Assembly (NCBI RefSeq): GCF_003952225.1
Contig: NZ_CP034437.1
Coordinates: forward strand, 4,416,501 to 4,480,500
Length of the DNA stretch: 64,000 bases
Origin: Paenibacillus albus
GTDB lineage: Bacteria; Bacillota; Bacilli; Paenibacillales; Paenibacillaceae
Direction of reading: 5' to 3'
A model generated the notes under the pieces. The model saw only the letters and a program-made list of their open reading frames with translations, searched no databases and was not told the DNA's origin. Made by a program: the position numbers and the translations under genes. This document shows, one piece after another, positions 1 through 9,600 of this stretch (position 1 is the stretch's first letter; every line of letters starts with the position of its first letter).

Positions 1-210
1 ACTGGCGATTCCGGCGTAGACGGGAATATCCGACCTCCCGGCCATGCTTAGCAGGTTTACCGCTAACTTAGCCCGTGCTGTCACATTTTTGAACACCGTC
101 GTTATGCCGATTACATCAAGCTCCGGCGACTCCAGCGCAAGCGCAATCGCCAGTGCATCATCGATATCGTCGCCAATATCCGTATCAATAATGATCTTCG
201 TTCGCTCCAT
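1..210 (-). CDS. Nucleoside hydrolase (IUNH family), N-terminal 70 residues
   Basis: The first 70 residues of a ribonucleoside hydrolase; the rest lies outside the window. The N-terminus carries the family's calcium- and ribose-binding aspartate cluster, seen here as DTDIGDDIDDA, followed by ALALESPELDVIGITTVF, typical of the first Rossmann-like strand. The family hydrolyses the N-glycosidic bond of purine or pyrimidine nucleosides in the cytosol. ATG at 208-210 is preceded by a GGAGGGTT Shine-Dalgarno. A cre-like palindrome lies about 57 bp upstream. Family sure; substrate not predictable. Confidence 0.85.
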   Translation of the reverse strand, partial: MERTKIIIDTDIGDDIDDALAIALALESPELDVIGITTVFKNVTARAKLAVNLLSMAGRSDIPVYAGIAS

Positions 211-266
211 CTTAACCCTCCATACCATTGGTCTTTGCTATCGCTTGGGTAAGTCACGCTGCAATA

Positions 267-282
267 TTGTAAGGGCTTACAA
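267..282. promoter_or_regulatory. CcpA cre-like palindrome
   Basis: TTGTAAGGGCTTACAA has perfect 7-bp arms around GG and matches the cre consensus TGWAANCGNTNWCA at 13 of 14 positions (the central CG is GG). It lies upstream of the nucleoside hydrolase, where catabolite control would make sense. Inferred from sequence only. Confidence 0.4.
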
Positions 283-392
283 ATACTATTCTAGAGTGAA
301 TTCGGAACGCTTCATATATACAAAAGTACGATTTCAAGTAAAAATATACGTTCTTGCATGGCGCACCTGGCTGTTCCCGTAACGAAGCCCAA

Positions 393-420
393 CAAAAAAA
401 GCCGCTGTTGAGCGACTTTT
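393..420 (-). terminator. Rho-independent terminator after the ABC exporter
   Basis: Read on the minus strand, AGTCGCT-caac-AGCGGCT forms a 7-bp stem with one G-T pair, followed by a run of seven T. It sits just after the stop codon of the exporter gene at 426. Confidence 0.8.
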
Positions 421-425
421 AAGAG

Positions 426-2330
426 TTATGGCTTTTCATGTATCTGCTGCTGCTTCAGCTCGTCTTCAATATGGAACTGGGTTTCGTATAGTTCTTTATA
501 CAGCGGATCGCTCTCGACTAGCTCCGAATGGGTGCCGATTGCGGCGATGCGACCTTTCTCCATAACGACGATTTTGTCGGCTTTGAGTATGGTAGAGAGT
601 CGATGCGCAATGACGAGCGCGGTGCGGCCTTCCAGCAGTACAGCAAGCGCATCTTGGATTTTGCGTTCGATAACGGTGTCGAGCGCACTGGTTGCTTCGT
701 CCAGCAGCACAATTGCCGGCCCTTGAAGCAGCACACGCGCGATGGCAAGCCGTTGGCGTTCCCCTCCTGAGAGACGGTAACCGCGCTCGCCGACTACCGT
801 GTTATATCCTTCCGGCAGCGACATAATCGTATCGTGGATTTGCGCTGCTTGGCATGCAGCCTCTATCTCCTCCACAGTCGCCGATTCCTTCGCCAGACGC
901 AAATTGCTCATGACCGTGTCATGGAAGAAGAACGGGTCCTGCGGGACGAGACCCATCTGCTCGCGAAGCGCATGCAGCGTCAACGACTGCGTGTCCATGC
1001 CGTCCAAGTACATATGTCCGTTCGTAGGATCGGAGAACCGCGGGATTAAATTAAGCAGCGTCGTCTTACCCGCGCCGCTAGGACCGACTAGCGCCACCGT
1101 CTCGCCCGGTTTAATGGTCAGTTCGATATCCCGCAGCGCCCAGCGAATAGCCGGCGATTGTCCCTCTTCCTCTTCCTCGTTGCCCGATTGATAGGAGAAA
1201 GAAACCTTTTCCAATCGAATACTGCCTTCTACACGATTATCCGGAATCGTCTCCTTGCCGTCCTTCACCTCCGGCTCTTCGTCCATAATGCTGAATATCC
1301 GTCGGAACAGCGCTACGGAGGACAGAATGCTAACGTGGAGCTGGGCCAGCTGGCTTAGCGGACCATAGAGACGGGACAGTAAGGCTGTAAAAGCCACAAT
1401 GGTGCCAAGCCCGATCTCATCATGCAGCACCAGCCAGCCGCCATACATCCAAAGCAGCGCCGGGCCGATGGAAGAGAACATGTTCAGCCACATGAACAGC
1501 CATCTGCCGATTAACGCCTGACGCACCTGCAAATCGCGCAGCGTGCTGTTCGATTCAGCGAACTCCTTCTCTTCGGCACCTTGCCGATTAAATATTCGAA
1601 TGAGCAGAGCGCCGCTAACGCCGAGCGACTCACTGAGCTGCACAGTCATTTTGGACAAATAGCTCTGGATTTGTCCTTGAAGCTTCTGCCTCGACTTGCC
1701 GACTCTCTGAGTAGGAATGACGAAGCCCGGTACGACGATAACGGCGAGGATGGCGAGCCTCCAGTTCATACTGAACATCAGGAATAGCGTTGCCGTAATG
1801 TTCAGCAAATTGCTGACGAAGCCGACGAGCGTGGTCGTGACTACGCTTTGAATGGCGGTGACGTCATTGGTCACGCGCGACACGAGATCGCCCGCCTGCC
1901 GGGAGGCGAAGAACCCTATTGACTGGCGCTGCAGATGACGGAATAGTGCAATCCGGTAATCCGCCATCACATTCTGTGCAATCAAATTGCTCAGCCAGGT
2001 CTGCAGCACGCCAAGCAGCCCCGTTCCGATCGAAATCGTGATGAGCATCAGCGTGTATTCAACAATGAGCGACATATGCTTCTTCTGAATGCCTTCATCA
2101 ATAATCCGCTGAGTCAGCCATGCAGGAAGTACTCCGCCAAATGACGATGCGAGAATGACGATCGTGACGATAATCGTATAAGGCCAATAAGGCACGAAAG
2201 CTCGCAAAGCCCTTCGAAAGATGGCCCAGTCAAAATGCTCGTGCTTAGCAAGCTCCTGCATGCGCCAGCGATTACCTCCGCCTCCCGAACCGCCGCCGGC
2301 TCCTAAACCTAGTCCGCGAAAATCCTGCAT
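426..2330 (-). CDS. ABC exporter, fused permease and ATPase (MsbA/LmrA type)
   Basis: A half-transporter of about 634 residues that should work as a dimer in the cytoplasmic membrane. The N-terminal half is a six-helix type-1 exporter domain (roughly residues 45-330) preceded by a glycine-rich stretch. The C-terminal ATPase has Walker A GPSGAGKTT, signature LSGGERQRLAIAR, and Walker B IVLLDEATSALD. The start is taken as ATG 2330 because GGAGG is 9 nt upstream; ATG 2336 is only 3 nt from it. Single gene with its own terminator. Substrate (drug, lipid or peptide) cannot be told from sequence. Confidence 0.92.
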   Translation of the reverse strand: MQDFRGLGLGAGGGSGGGGNRWRMQELAKHEHFDWAIFRRALRAFVPYWPYTIIVTIVILASSFGGVLPAWLTQRIIDEGIQKKHMSLIVEYTLMLITISIGTGLLGVLQTWLSNLIAQNVMADYRIALFRHLQRQSIGFFASRQAGDLVSRVTNDVTAIQSVVTTTLVGFVSNLLNITATLFLMFSMNWRLAILAVIVVPGFVIPTQRVGKSRQKLQGQIQSYLSKMTVQLSESLGVSGALLIRIFNRQGAEEKEFAESNSTLRDLQVRQALIGRWLFMWLNMFSSIGPALLWMYGGWLVLHDEIGLGTIVAFTALLSRLYGPLSQLAQLHVSILSSVALFRRIFSIMDEEPEVKDGKETIPDNRVEGSIRLEKVSFSYQSGNEEEEEGQSPAIRWALRDIELTIKPGETVALVGPSGAGKTTLLNLIPRFSDPTNGHMYLDGMDTQSLTLHALREQMGLVPQDPFFFHDTVMSNLRLAKESATVEEIEAACQAAQIHDTIMSLPEGYNTVVGERGYRLSGGERQRLAIARVLLQGPAIVLLDEATSALDTVIERKIQDALAVLLEGRTALVIAHRLSTILKADKIVVMEKGRIAAIGTHSELVESDPLYKELYETQFHIEDELKQQQIHEKP

Positions 2331-2511
2331 ACCCATTCACCTCCGTCTAATACCGTTTCTTCTGTTACTGCTTCAAGTACCTATTGTACAGCTGTTTGGG
2401 AGCTAAGTTAAGTTTCAGCTCGAAGTAGAACGATTCTCTCTTTCGAATCCACTCTTCTCATTTTGTCCAACCCTTCTTGAATATGCATGTAGTAGACAGT
2501 CAACGTCATTC

Positions 2512-2527
2512 TTACAAGCGCTTACAT
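2512..2527. promoter_or_regulatory. Possible cre-like half-palindrome
   Basis: TTACAAGCGCTTACAT contains the AAGCGCTT core of CcpA cre sites and one perfect half (GCGCTTACA), but the other half is degenerate. It lies about 27 bp upstream of the ATPase gene at 2554. Weak evidence. Confidence 0.25.
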
Positions 2528-2553
2528 CTTAGAAAAGGGGAAGGGGTGCTCCC

Positions 2554-3240
2554 ATGAGCTTGATCCGCATGGAACATATCAGCAAATACTTCCGAATGGG
2601 CGGCGAAACAATCAAAGCGCTGGACGACATTAACCTCGTCATCTCGCAGGGCGAATTCGTGGCCATTATCGGCCCGTCAGGGTCGGGCAAATCGACACTA
2701 ATGAATGTGTTAGGGTGTCTGGATGCGGCTGATACAGGAGTCTATGCAATTGAAGAACAAGTGGTCTCTAAGCTGCGTTCGAACCAGCTCGCTGAATTGC
2801 GCAACAAGAAAATCGGCTTTATCTTTCAGCAATTCAACTTGCTGCCGCGGCTAAGCGCTTACGAGAACGTAGAGCTTCCGCTCATCTATCGAGGCGTAGG
2901 AAAAAAAACGAGACACAAGCTGGTGCTAGAAATGCTGGAGATGGTCGATCTTCTGGAGCGTAAGGATCATAAGCCGACCGAGCTGTCAGGTGGTCAACAG
3001 CAGCGCGTCGCGATCGCTCGTGCGCTTGTTGGCGATCCGCCGATCGTGCTTGCTGACGAACCGACAGGCGCATTGGACACGCAGACAGGCATCGAAGTTT
3101 TAAACTTGATGAACAAGATGAACGCGCTCGGCCGCACGATCATCCTGATTACGCACGATCCATCGATTGCCGCGTGCGCTAAGCGAATCATCAAAGTGCA
3201 GGACGGGCAAATTTCGAGCGACTCCGCGGAGCTGGCATAG
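2554..3240 (+). CDS. ABC transporter ATP-binding protein, LolD/MacB type, without a partner permease
   Basis: A 228-residue ATPase of the family that powers FtsX/MacB-type permeases (lipoprotein release, macrolide or peptide efflux). It has Walker A GPSGSGKST, a Q-loop in IGFIFQQFNLLPRLSA, signature LSGGQQQRVAIAR, and Walker B IVLADEPTGALD. AAGGGG precedes the ATG by 7 nt. Such ATPases normally sit in an operon with their permease. Here the gene is followed at once by a strong terminator and no permease lies next to it, so its partner must be elsewhere. Confidence 0.9.
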   Translation: MSLIRMEHISKYFRMGGETIKALDDINLVISQGEFVAIIGPSGSGKSTLMNVLGCLDAADTGVYAIEEQVVSKLRSNQLAELRNKKIGFIFQQFNLLPRLSAYENVELPLIYRGVGKKTRHKLVLEMLEMVDLLERKDHKPTELSGGQQQRVAIARALVGDPPIVLADEPTGALDTQTGIEVLNLMNKMNALGRTIILITHDPSIAACAKRIIKVQDGQISSDSAELA

Positions 3241-3248
3241 AGATTCTG

Positions 3249-3303
3249 CAAGCTCCAAACAGCACCACACTTGCTGAACAAGGGTGGTGCTGTTTGGAGC
3301 TTG
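3249..3303 (+). terminator. Long hairpin after the ATPase gene
   Basis: A perfect 20-bp inverted repeat (arms 3249-3268 and 3284-3303, starting CAAGCTCCAAAC) with a 15-nt loop begins 9 nt after the ATPase stop codon. The T-tract is weak (TTGTTCTATT). Most likely a terminator, unusually long and perfect. Confidence 0.7.
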
Positions 3304-3381
3304 TTCTATTATAAAATTGTTCATCTTCTCACTTATTTGCAACAGTTGTACCGCATAGCATGCGACTCCCTAGCCTCAATG

Positions 3382-3732
3382 TTATTTATGCTGAATCAGA
3401 CCAAACCGAATGCCCTGCGGATCGAATAAGTAGGCCAGATAAAATTCACCGAAATCCATGATGTCCAGATCCAGTTTTGCGCCATTCTCGATTGCACTTG
3501 AGATGCTCTCTTCGATGGCATCCACTTGAATGGTGACTTGCACGCGTTGCGAAATGTCCTTCGGGGCTCGTGTAATCCCGCCATCAATACCCGGCAATTT
3601 GTTCAATCCGGTCGTTACAGGCCAGTAATCCCAATTCGGCTCCCCGATCTTCCAATCAAACACTTTGGAATAAAATGCTGCTGCGCCTTCCGGATCTTGT
3701 GAACCCAAATCAAACAAAATGACGCGGTTCAT
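3382..3732 (-). CDS. VOC superfamily protein (glyoxalase/bleomycin-resistance fold)
   Basis: A 116-residue single vicinal-oxygen-chelate domain. Family features are FDLGSQDPEGAAAFYSKVFDWKI at the start (the beta-alpha-beta unit), VQVTIQVDAIEESISSAIENGA in the middle and FDPQGIRFGLIQ at the end. Members include metal-dependent lyases, dioxygenases and antibiotic-sequestering proteins; the substrate cannot be predicted. An AGGAG Shine-Dalgarno precedes the ATG. Transcribed alone from a promoter with an 18-bp palindrome in its spacer. Confidence 0.85.
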   Translation of the reverse strand: MNRVILFDLGSQDPEGAAAFYSKVFDWKIGEPNWDYWPVTTGLNKLPGIDGGITRAPKDISQRVQVTIQVDAIEESISSAIENGAKLDLDIMDFGEFYLAYLFDPQGIRFGLIQHK

Positions 3733-3776
3733 AGATTCACTCCTTTATCAATTTGACTATAATCGCACTCTCCTCC

Positions 3777-3805
3777 ACTATAGAACATATGTTCTATTTT
3801 GTAAA
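3777..3805 (-). promoter_or_regulatory. SigA promoter with LexA-like palindromic operator
   Basis: Minus strand: -35 TTTACA (3800-3805), 17-bp spacer, -10 TATAGT (3777-3782). The spacer is almost filled by the perfect palindrome ATAGAACATATGTTCTAT (3780-3797). Its core GAACATATGTTC matches the inner 12 positions of the Bacillus LexA/DinR box. A repressor bound here would block the VOC gene promoter. The identity of the repressor is inferred. Confidence 0.65.
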
Positions 3806-3828
3806 TATTAACATACAATGATGCACGA

Positions 3829-4665
3829 TCAATCACTGAACTGCAGCCTAAACTGCACCGGAGTCATCCCCGACAGCCTGCGAAACGTATGTACAAAATG
3901 GCTATCATCCTGGAATCCCACAGTAAGCGCCACTTCTCTCACCGTCAGCTTTTGTTTGGCGAGCAGCAGCTCCTTCGACTTCTGGATCCGGAACTGCAGC
4001 AAGTATTGATATGGACTTATGCCCCAGCTTTTGCGAAACAGCGTATTGAGATGCTGAGGGGTGATAGCTAGAGTAGCGGCCAGCTGATCGAGACCAAGTA
4101 AGGGGTTGCCATACTCCTCCTCAATGAGCAGATAGATTGGAGTCAGCCTTTCGTGGCCTGCAGACAAGGAGCTTTGACCGCTAATCTGTCCATACTGTTT
4201 TAGTTGGGTAAGAAAGGCGTAGACTTCAAGGGAACCATTGACACCGGCGAGATCGAAGCTATATTTGCACTTCTCTTCTGCTGTTTCGTGGATGCGCGCC
4301 AGCGGACAATCCGGCTCCCATCCGATTGGCTGAGCCTGCGGAAGCTTTAGCGAGGTCGTAATCGGGCTTGCCAGCGCTCCGTCAAAAGTCATATACCAGA
4401 TCTCCCATTTGTCGGTCACCGCATGATAATGATGGGGAACGTTAGGCTTCATGAGAATACCCTGGTTCTCTTGCAGACGGAACGTACTGCCCCCTACCGT
4501 AAAATCTCCGCATCCCCTAATCGTGTGCAGCCAATGAAACGAAGGAAACCCGTGCTCTCTATGGATCGGGAGCTGTTCATTGTCATGGCCCATACTGGTC
4601 AGATGCAAGGGCAGGCTGCGGTCCCATTCCGTCGTCACGAAATACGTGCTGTAGTTTGGTCTCAG
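3829..4665 (-). CDS. AraC-family transcriptional regulator with cupin-type sensor domain
   Basis: About 278 residues. An N-terminal AraC-binding (cupin) domain (EHGFPSFHWLHTIRGCGDF, MKPNVPHHYHAV) is followed by a C-terminal double helix-turn-helix from about residue 180 (LDQLAATLAITPQHLNTLF and VREVALTVGFQDDSHFVHTF). GTG 4638 has no Shine-Dalgarno. In-frame CTG 4665 has AGGAG 7 nt upstream and adds RPNYSTYFV, so CTG is the likely start. Divergent from the Gfo/Idh-isomerase pair, which it probably activates in response to a sugar. Confidence 0.88.
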   Translation of the reverse strand: MRPNYSTYFVTTEWDRSLPLHLTSMGHDNEQLPIHREHGFPSFHWLHTIRGCGDFTVGGSTFRLQENQGILMKPNVPHHYHAVTDKWEIWYMTFDGALASPITTSLKLPQAQPIGWEPDCPLARIHETAEEKCKYSFDLAGVNGSLEVYAFLTQLKQYGQISGQSSLSAGHERLTPIYLLIEEEYGNPLLGLDQLAATLAITPQHLNTLFRKSWGISPYQYLLQFRIQKSKELLLAKQKLTVREVALTVGFQDDSHFVHTFRRLSGMTPVQFRLQFSD

Positions 4666-4798
4666 GATTCGTCTCCTACTTTCATTTTTTCATATCAATA
4701 ATGAAATTTATTATATATTAAACGCGGATTTATTGAACTACAATAATTTTATGATTTGCATTTTATTATATTAATTCCTGAAACGGAGTGAATTTGCC

Positions 4799-5772
4799 AT
4801 GACCGTAAAGCTTGGTGTTATTGGTACCGGAGGAATCGCGAATCACCATTTGAAGAACCTTGCGAAGATGGACGGAGTCGAAATGACTGCATTCTTCGAC
4901 GTTGACTCATCTCGAGCCGAGAAAGCGGCTTCCGAATTCGCTGGTGCGAAAGCGTTTACAAACCTCGACAACATGCTGGATGATCGCAAGCTGGACGGCG
5001 TGTACGTCTGTGTTCCTCCAATGGCTCACGGAGATGCGGAGCTGAAGCTCGTGGAACGCGCAATCCCCTTTCTCGTCGAGAAGCCGCTAGGCATCAACAA
5101 TGAACTGCCCGCCCTCATCGCTGAGAAGTGAAAGGCAAGCAGTTGATCACTTCCGTCGGGTACCACTGGAGATATGAAGAGTCTGCTGCTCAGGCGAAGA
5201 AGCTTCTCGAAGGCGCTCAGCAAGGCATGGCGCTCGGATACTGGATGGGCGGCATGCCAATGGTTCCATGGTGGAGAGTCATGAACGGCTCCGGCGGTCA
5301 ATTCGTGGAGCAAACGACGCATATCGTTGACTTGCTCCGATACTTGTGCGGCGAAGTCAAAGAAGTCTATGCGGCTTACGCGCTTCAGATTATGGATAAG
5401 CAAGTTCCAGGCACCGACGTTCCAGATGTAGGTTCAGTAACGATGAAGCTGGCGAATGGTACGATTGCGACGATTTCCAATACATGCGCAATTCCTGTCG
5501 GTCACCATGTCGGACTTGACCTCTATACGAACCGCGGCGTGCTTGAGATCAGAGGCGGAACGCTTCGCGATATCACTCCTGAAGGCACCAACACGTTCAG
5601 CGGCAGCAAGAACGCTTACAACACCGAAGACGAAGCATTTGTTTGTGCCTTGCGTACCGGCGACTCTTCCCAGATCCTTTCGAATTACGAAGATGCGCTA
5701 CGTACGCACGCGGTTACGATTGCCGCGAATGAGTCTGCTGTATCGGGCAAGCCAGTCACTTTAAACTACTAG
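4799..5772 (+). pseudogene. Gfo/Idh/MocA-family oxidoreductase, split by a one-base deletion
   Basis: Two overlapping reading frames (4799-5131 and 5128-5772) together encode one NAD(P)-dependent sugar dehydrogenase of about 324 residues. The first part has the Rossmann motif GVIGTGGIANHH and the family's EKP motif (FLVEKPLG). The second has the C-terminal substrate domain (GGQFVEQTTHIVDLLRYL). Total length 974 nt is one short of a multiple of three. Restoring one base at GAGAAG/TGAAAGG (about 5128-5130) joins the frames as AEKVKGKQ. Either a true frameshift or a sequencing error. Forms an operon with the downstream isomerase. Confidence 0.85.
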
Positions 5773-5784
5773 CAAAGGCGGTTA

Positions 5785-6561
5785 ATGATAATGAAATTTT
5801 CACTCTGTATCGGCGCTTACTCTGGCAAAGACGAGATCTATCATCTCGAGAAAATCAAAGAACACGGCCTTCATGGTCTTGAGTATTATGCATGGTGGGA
5901 TCTGCCCGACATCCGTCGCATGGCGAAGGAGCAGGAGCGTATTGGCGTCGGCATCAACGCAACCTGCACGAAGTTCATCAGCCTTGTGAACGAATCGCTT
6001 CGCGATGCTTACATCGAAGGCGTACGCCAATCGATCGAAGCTTGCAAGATCCTTAACGTTCGTTCAATGATTACGCAAACGGGTAACGTTCTCGACGGTA
6101 TTCCGCGTTACATACAACGTGCCAACATGATCGAGACGCTGAAGCGCTGTGCGCCTCTGCTTGAAGAAGCTGGCGTCGTTCTCGAGATAGAGCCGCTGAA
6201 CGGTATTGTGGACCATGCCGGACATTTCTCCCAACGTTCGGACGAATCCGTTTACATCGTTGACCAAGTCGGAAGTCGGAACGTGAAGCTCGTATTCGAT
6301 GTGTACCATCAGCAGATAACCGAAGGCAATGTCACTCGTAATGCTGTGAATTACATCGATCGGATCAACCACTTCCATATCGCGGATAACCCGGGCCGCA
6401 AGCAGCCAGGTACTGGCGAGCTCAACTATGTCCATATCCTTAAATCGATTAAAGGAACCGGATTCGACGGCTTCGTCGGTCTAGAATGCGGTTATACCGT
6501 TGATACGGACATTGCGATCGAACAATTCAAGCGCGACATCGTAACGCCTGCATTAGGTTAA
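5785..6561 (+). CDS. Sugar isomerase/epimerase, hydroxypyruvate-isomerase-like TIM barrel
   Basis: A 258-residue AP-endonuclease-2-type TIM barrel. Hyi-like features are LEIEPLNGIVDHAGHF (metal-binding glutamate), LVFDVYHQQITEGNV, HIADNPGRKQPGTGELNY and the closing GLECGY glutamate. Such enzymes interconvert keto/aldo sugars or sugar acids with a divalent metal. It starts 12 nt after the oxidoreductase stop and is surely co-transcribed with it, so the pair likely oxidises and then isomerises one sugar or polyol. The start may be ATG 5785 or ATG 5791. The exact substrate is unknown. Confidence 0.85.
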   Translation: MIMKFSLCIGAYSGKDEIYHLEKIKEHGLHGLEYYAWWDLPDIRRMAKEQERIGVGINATCTKFISLVNESLRDAYIEGVRQSIEACKILNVRSMITQTGNVLDGIPRYIQRANMIETLKRCAPLLEEAGVVLEIEPLNGIVDHAGHFSQRSDESVYIVDQVGSRNVKLVFDVYHQQITEGNVTRNAVNYIDRINHFHIADNPGRKQPGTGELNYVHILKSIKGTGFDGFVGLECGYTVDTDIAIEQFKRDIVTPALG

Positions 6562-6599
6562 TGCAACTGAACTGAATATGAATGCTTCGTAAGATCGAA

Positions 6600-6630
6600 A
6601 AAGGAGGAACCCGAGGTTCCTCCTTTCTTT
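6600..6630 (+). terminator. Terminator after the isomerase
   Basis: AAAGGAGGAACC-cga-GGTTCCTCCTTT is a perfect 12-bp stem with a 3-nt loop, followed by CTTTCTT, ending the oxidoreductase-isomerase operon. Confidence 0.85.
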
Positions 6631-6655
6631 CTTGCGTCTTACTCGAAGCAGCGGA

Positions 6656-9600
6656 TTACTGCACCCCGAAGGTAAATACCGCATCTTCGTCTGGTGACAA
6701 GCTGTTGTAATCCCGGATCGAGTCCGCGCCTCTGCTCGTGTACGCGATTGTTCCGATCTTGCCCGAAGTGAGCGACGGCACTTTCAGTATGATCGTTTTC
6801 CCGTCCAGACTTCCTTCAGTAGACGTGATGGAATTGCCATCTACAACGATATTGAAGAAATTCGTTTCATCCTTGTAGCCCTTGATTGGCTCACTGAACG
6901 TAATCTTGATCGCCGTTCCTTGCGCGTCCACTTGTGCAATGGAAGGAATGGCATTATTCGCGCTTGAAGCGGTAAAGAGATAGGCACTGCTGTTATCCGA
7001 GTCCTTCAGCGATACGCCTTGATCGTCCAAGATCCGACCGCGGTCCGCATTGTACTCCAAGCGGTAGCGCTGATTGGAACTCAGAGGATCGAGCCGATCC
7101 GCGTTTAAGTATACCGTAATCGCCTTGCGGTCGGAGGACTGGACGAAGCTCGCGTTGCCGCTAGATTGAATGTCGACTTTGTTGCCGCTGGACACGGCGT
7201 AAAGCGAGAAGCCTCCTGCATTATCAAGCCATACCGGCTCGCTGAATTGAATCTCGAATGTGTAGCGATCCGTCGATACGACCTTCGAGACAACCGGCGC
7301 TTGATTGGACGTTGCCGTACCCGCGAACACAACTTGATAAGGATCGGAGCCATCCTGCGTGCGAATGGCGTTCCAGCCCGCTGCATCCTTGATGCTGTCT
7401 TTGAAGCGCAGCCGGTACGTTTTGCCGGACCTCACGTCGTCGTCAAGATACAGAGTAACTTCGGTAACGATGCTGTTCGTGTCGTTAATGCTGGTTCCGA
7501 TGATGCCGATCGTCGAGCTGTCATCGCGCAGAACAGAGAAGCCGGACGCGCTGACGCCCCGAACGGGCTCGCTGAACGTTACCTTAACCGCTCTGCTGTT
7601 CAAAGCCGACACCTGCGACGCATAAGGTACATCGTTTATTTTCTCTGTACCTGGGAATACCTTCTGATCCGCCCCGTCCTTCGTGACCAAACCAGGCAAA
7701 TCAGAAATTCGTCCGGTGTAGACATGCCCTGCTACGAAAAGTGAAGGATTGCTCGATTGCTTCGTCTTCAGCTGAATCACAACCACGTTATTCGTGCCGG
7801 ACTTGCGGGTGACGTACTCGCTCCAATCACGCGAATCGACATCCCGGTTGTTGTCCTTCAGAATGGTCAAGTCGAGCGAAGCGACCTCGGAGTCGGACAA
7901 CGCACGGCTGAAAGTTGCTTGAACCGTGTTCTGATTGACGACTTCGAACTTCTGAAGCTCGACTGAGCCGACCGTCTCGCGGTCGCTGCCGACGAATTGA
8001 ATGCGCGTATCCGTGGCAATCGCGTTGCCGCTCAGGTCCTTCACTTGATTGATGGTGACGGAATAAACGCCACCCGGCGTCTGCGCGTTGGTCGTGAGCG
8101 TGACTGACTTCTTCGCGTCATCGTACACCGCGCTCTTGACCGTTCCGAGATTACCGCTCAGCTTGTAGTTGCTTACTCGGTTCGCCGTACTCGCGTCCAG
8201 TCGCTCGCTATAGGTTAAGACTACTTGGCGCGCTGCCGCTTGAATACCGACTACGGTCGGAGCAGTGCGGTCAATGAAGCCGCCAAAATACAGGCCTGTC
8301 GCCTTATCCATCAAGTTGCCCGCCAAGTCGGAGATCCCTTGAACCGTCAACGTATACAGCACGGCGTCCGTCTGCTTCGACGTCGTGAGAATGACTGTAT
8401 CTCCGCCGGTATCGAGAATAACGTTAGTTACTTTGAGATTGTTATTGATCGTGTAATTCGATGCTTTCTTCGCCTGATCCGCGTTGACCTGCTCGCTAAA
8501 CTGCACTTCGACGGTCGAATTGCTAAGCACGGATACAGATTTGACATAGGGCTTATTGTGATCATTCGTACCCTTGAAAACAATATCGCGCCGTGTGTTC
8601 ATGACGTTGCCGGCCAAATCGGCGATATTGCGAATCGTCAGCTTATATTCCTTTCCGTTATCTTGTTCATCCGTGTAAAGCGTTACGGTTTTGCCGTCAC
8701 TGGCGAGAGTCGCGCGGGTAACACGCAAATCGTTATTAATGCTGTAATTGTTCACGTTGCGAGCATCGCTAGCGTCGACCTTCTCGCTGAAGACGACCTG
8801 AACGGTTGAATTGTTCTGCCCAGCGACGGATACGACGGTCGGCCTCGAGCCATCTTGGTCGTAGATGCCGTAGAAATACAAGTCGCTCCGGGAAGTCATC
8901 GTGTTGCCCACTAGATCCTTCACGCCGGATACGGACAATCGGTAACGATACCCGTCCTCTTGCGTGCTCGTCGTGATCGTGACTGTCCGGCGATCGTCGG
9001 ATAACACAAAGCTATAGAGGCTGAGGTCGCCTGAAACAATGTCGTAATGGTCCTGATCTTCTGCCGTGGAACGGCTAACCTGCTCGGAGAACGTCAGCCG
9101 AATCGTCCGGTCTCCTAGGCTTTCGACTTTAGTGATGGTAGGCCGAGTAGTGTCGCCCGTGCTGCCTGTGCTGCCGTTGTTATCCCATATAGCAGTATAA
9201 CGCCAGCTCGTTCCATCCACCGTAAGCGTGTACGTGAGGTACCCTTGCTGCGGCCCCGTTGTGACAATAACGGAATTGCCATTCGAAGACAATGTTGCCG
9301 TTCTGATCGCGATAGCCGTGCCTTGATCGTCCTTCAACGAGAAGCTGGACAGATCAACCGAGCTGACGACTTTATTCAAATTGATGAGTAGAACGCTGTT
9401 CCCTAGCGGTTGAACGCTGCTCACCTGAAGTCTTTGTTGATTTTGCTGCTGATAAACGGCATATGCAGCATCGACGAGCTGACCGCGAGTAGCCGCTAAT
9501 TTGTAATTGCTCTGATAAGTGATAAAGCCGTGATCAAGGGCGCTGCTTACCGAGCCCTTAGCCCAAGCAGATACGCTCCCCGTCACCGATGAACTGCCGT

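Noticed and set aside
44..382. Open frame of 112 codons on the plus strand
   Set aside because: Lies opposite the nucleoside hydrolase start, whose conserved motifs are clear; its own translation shows no family features.
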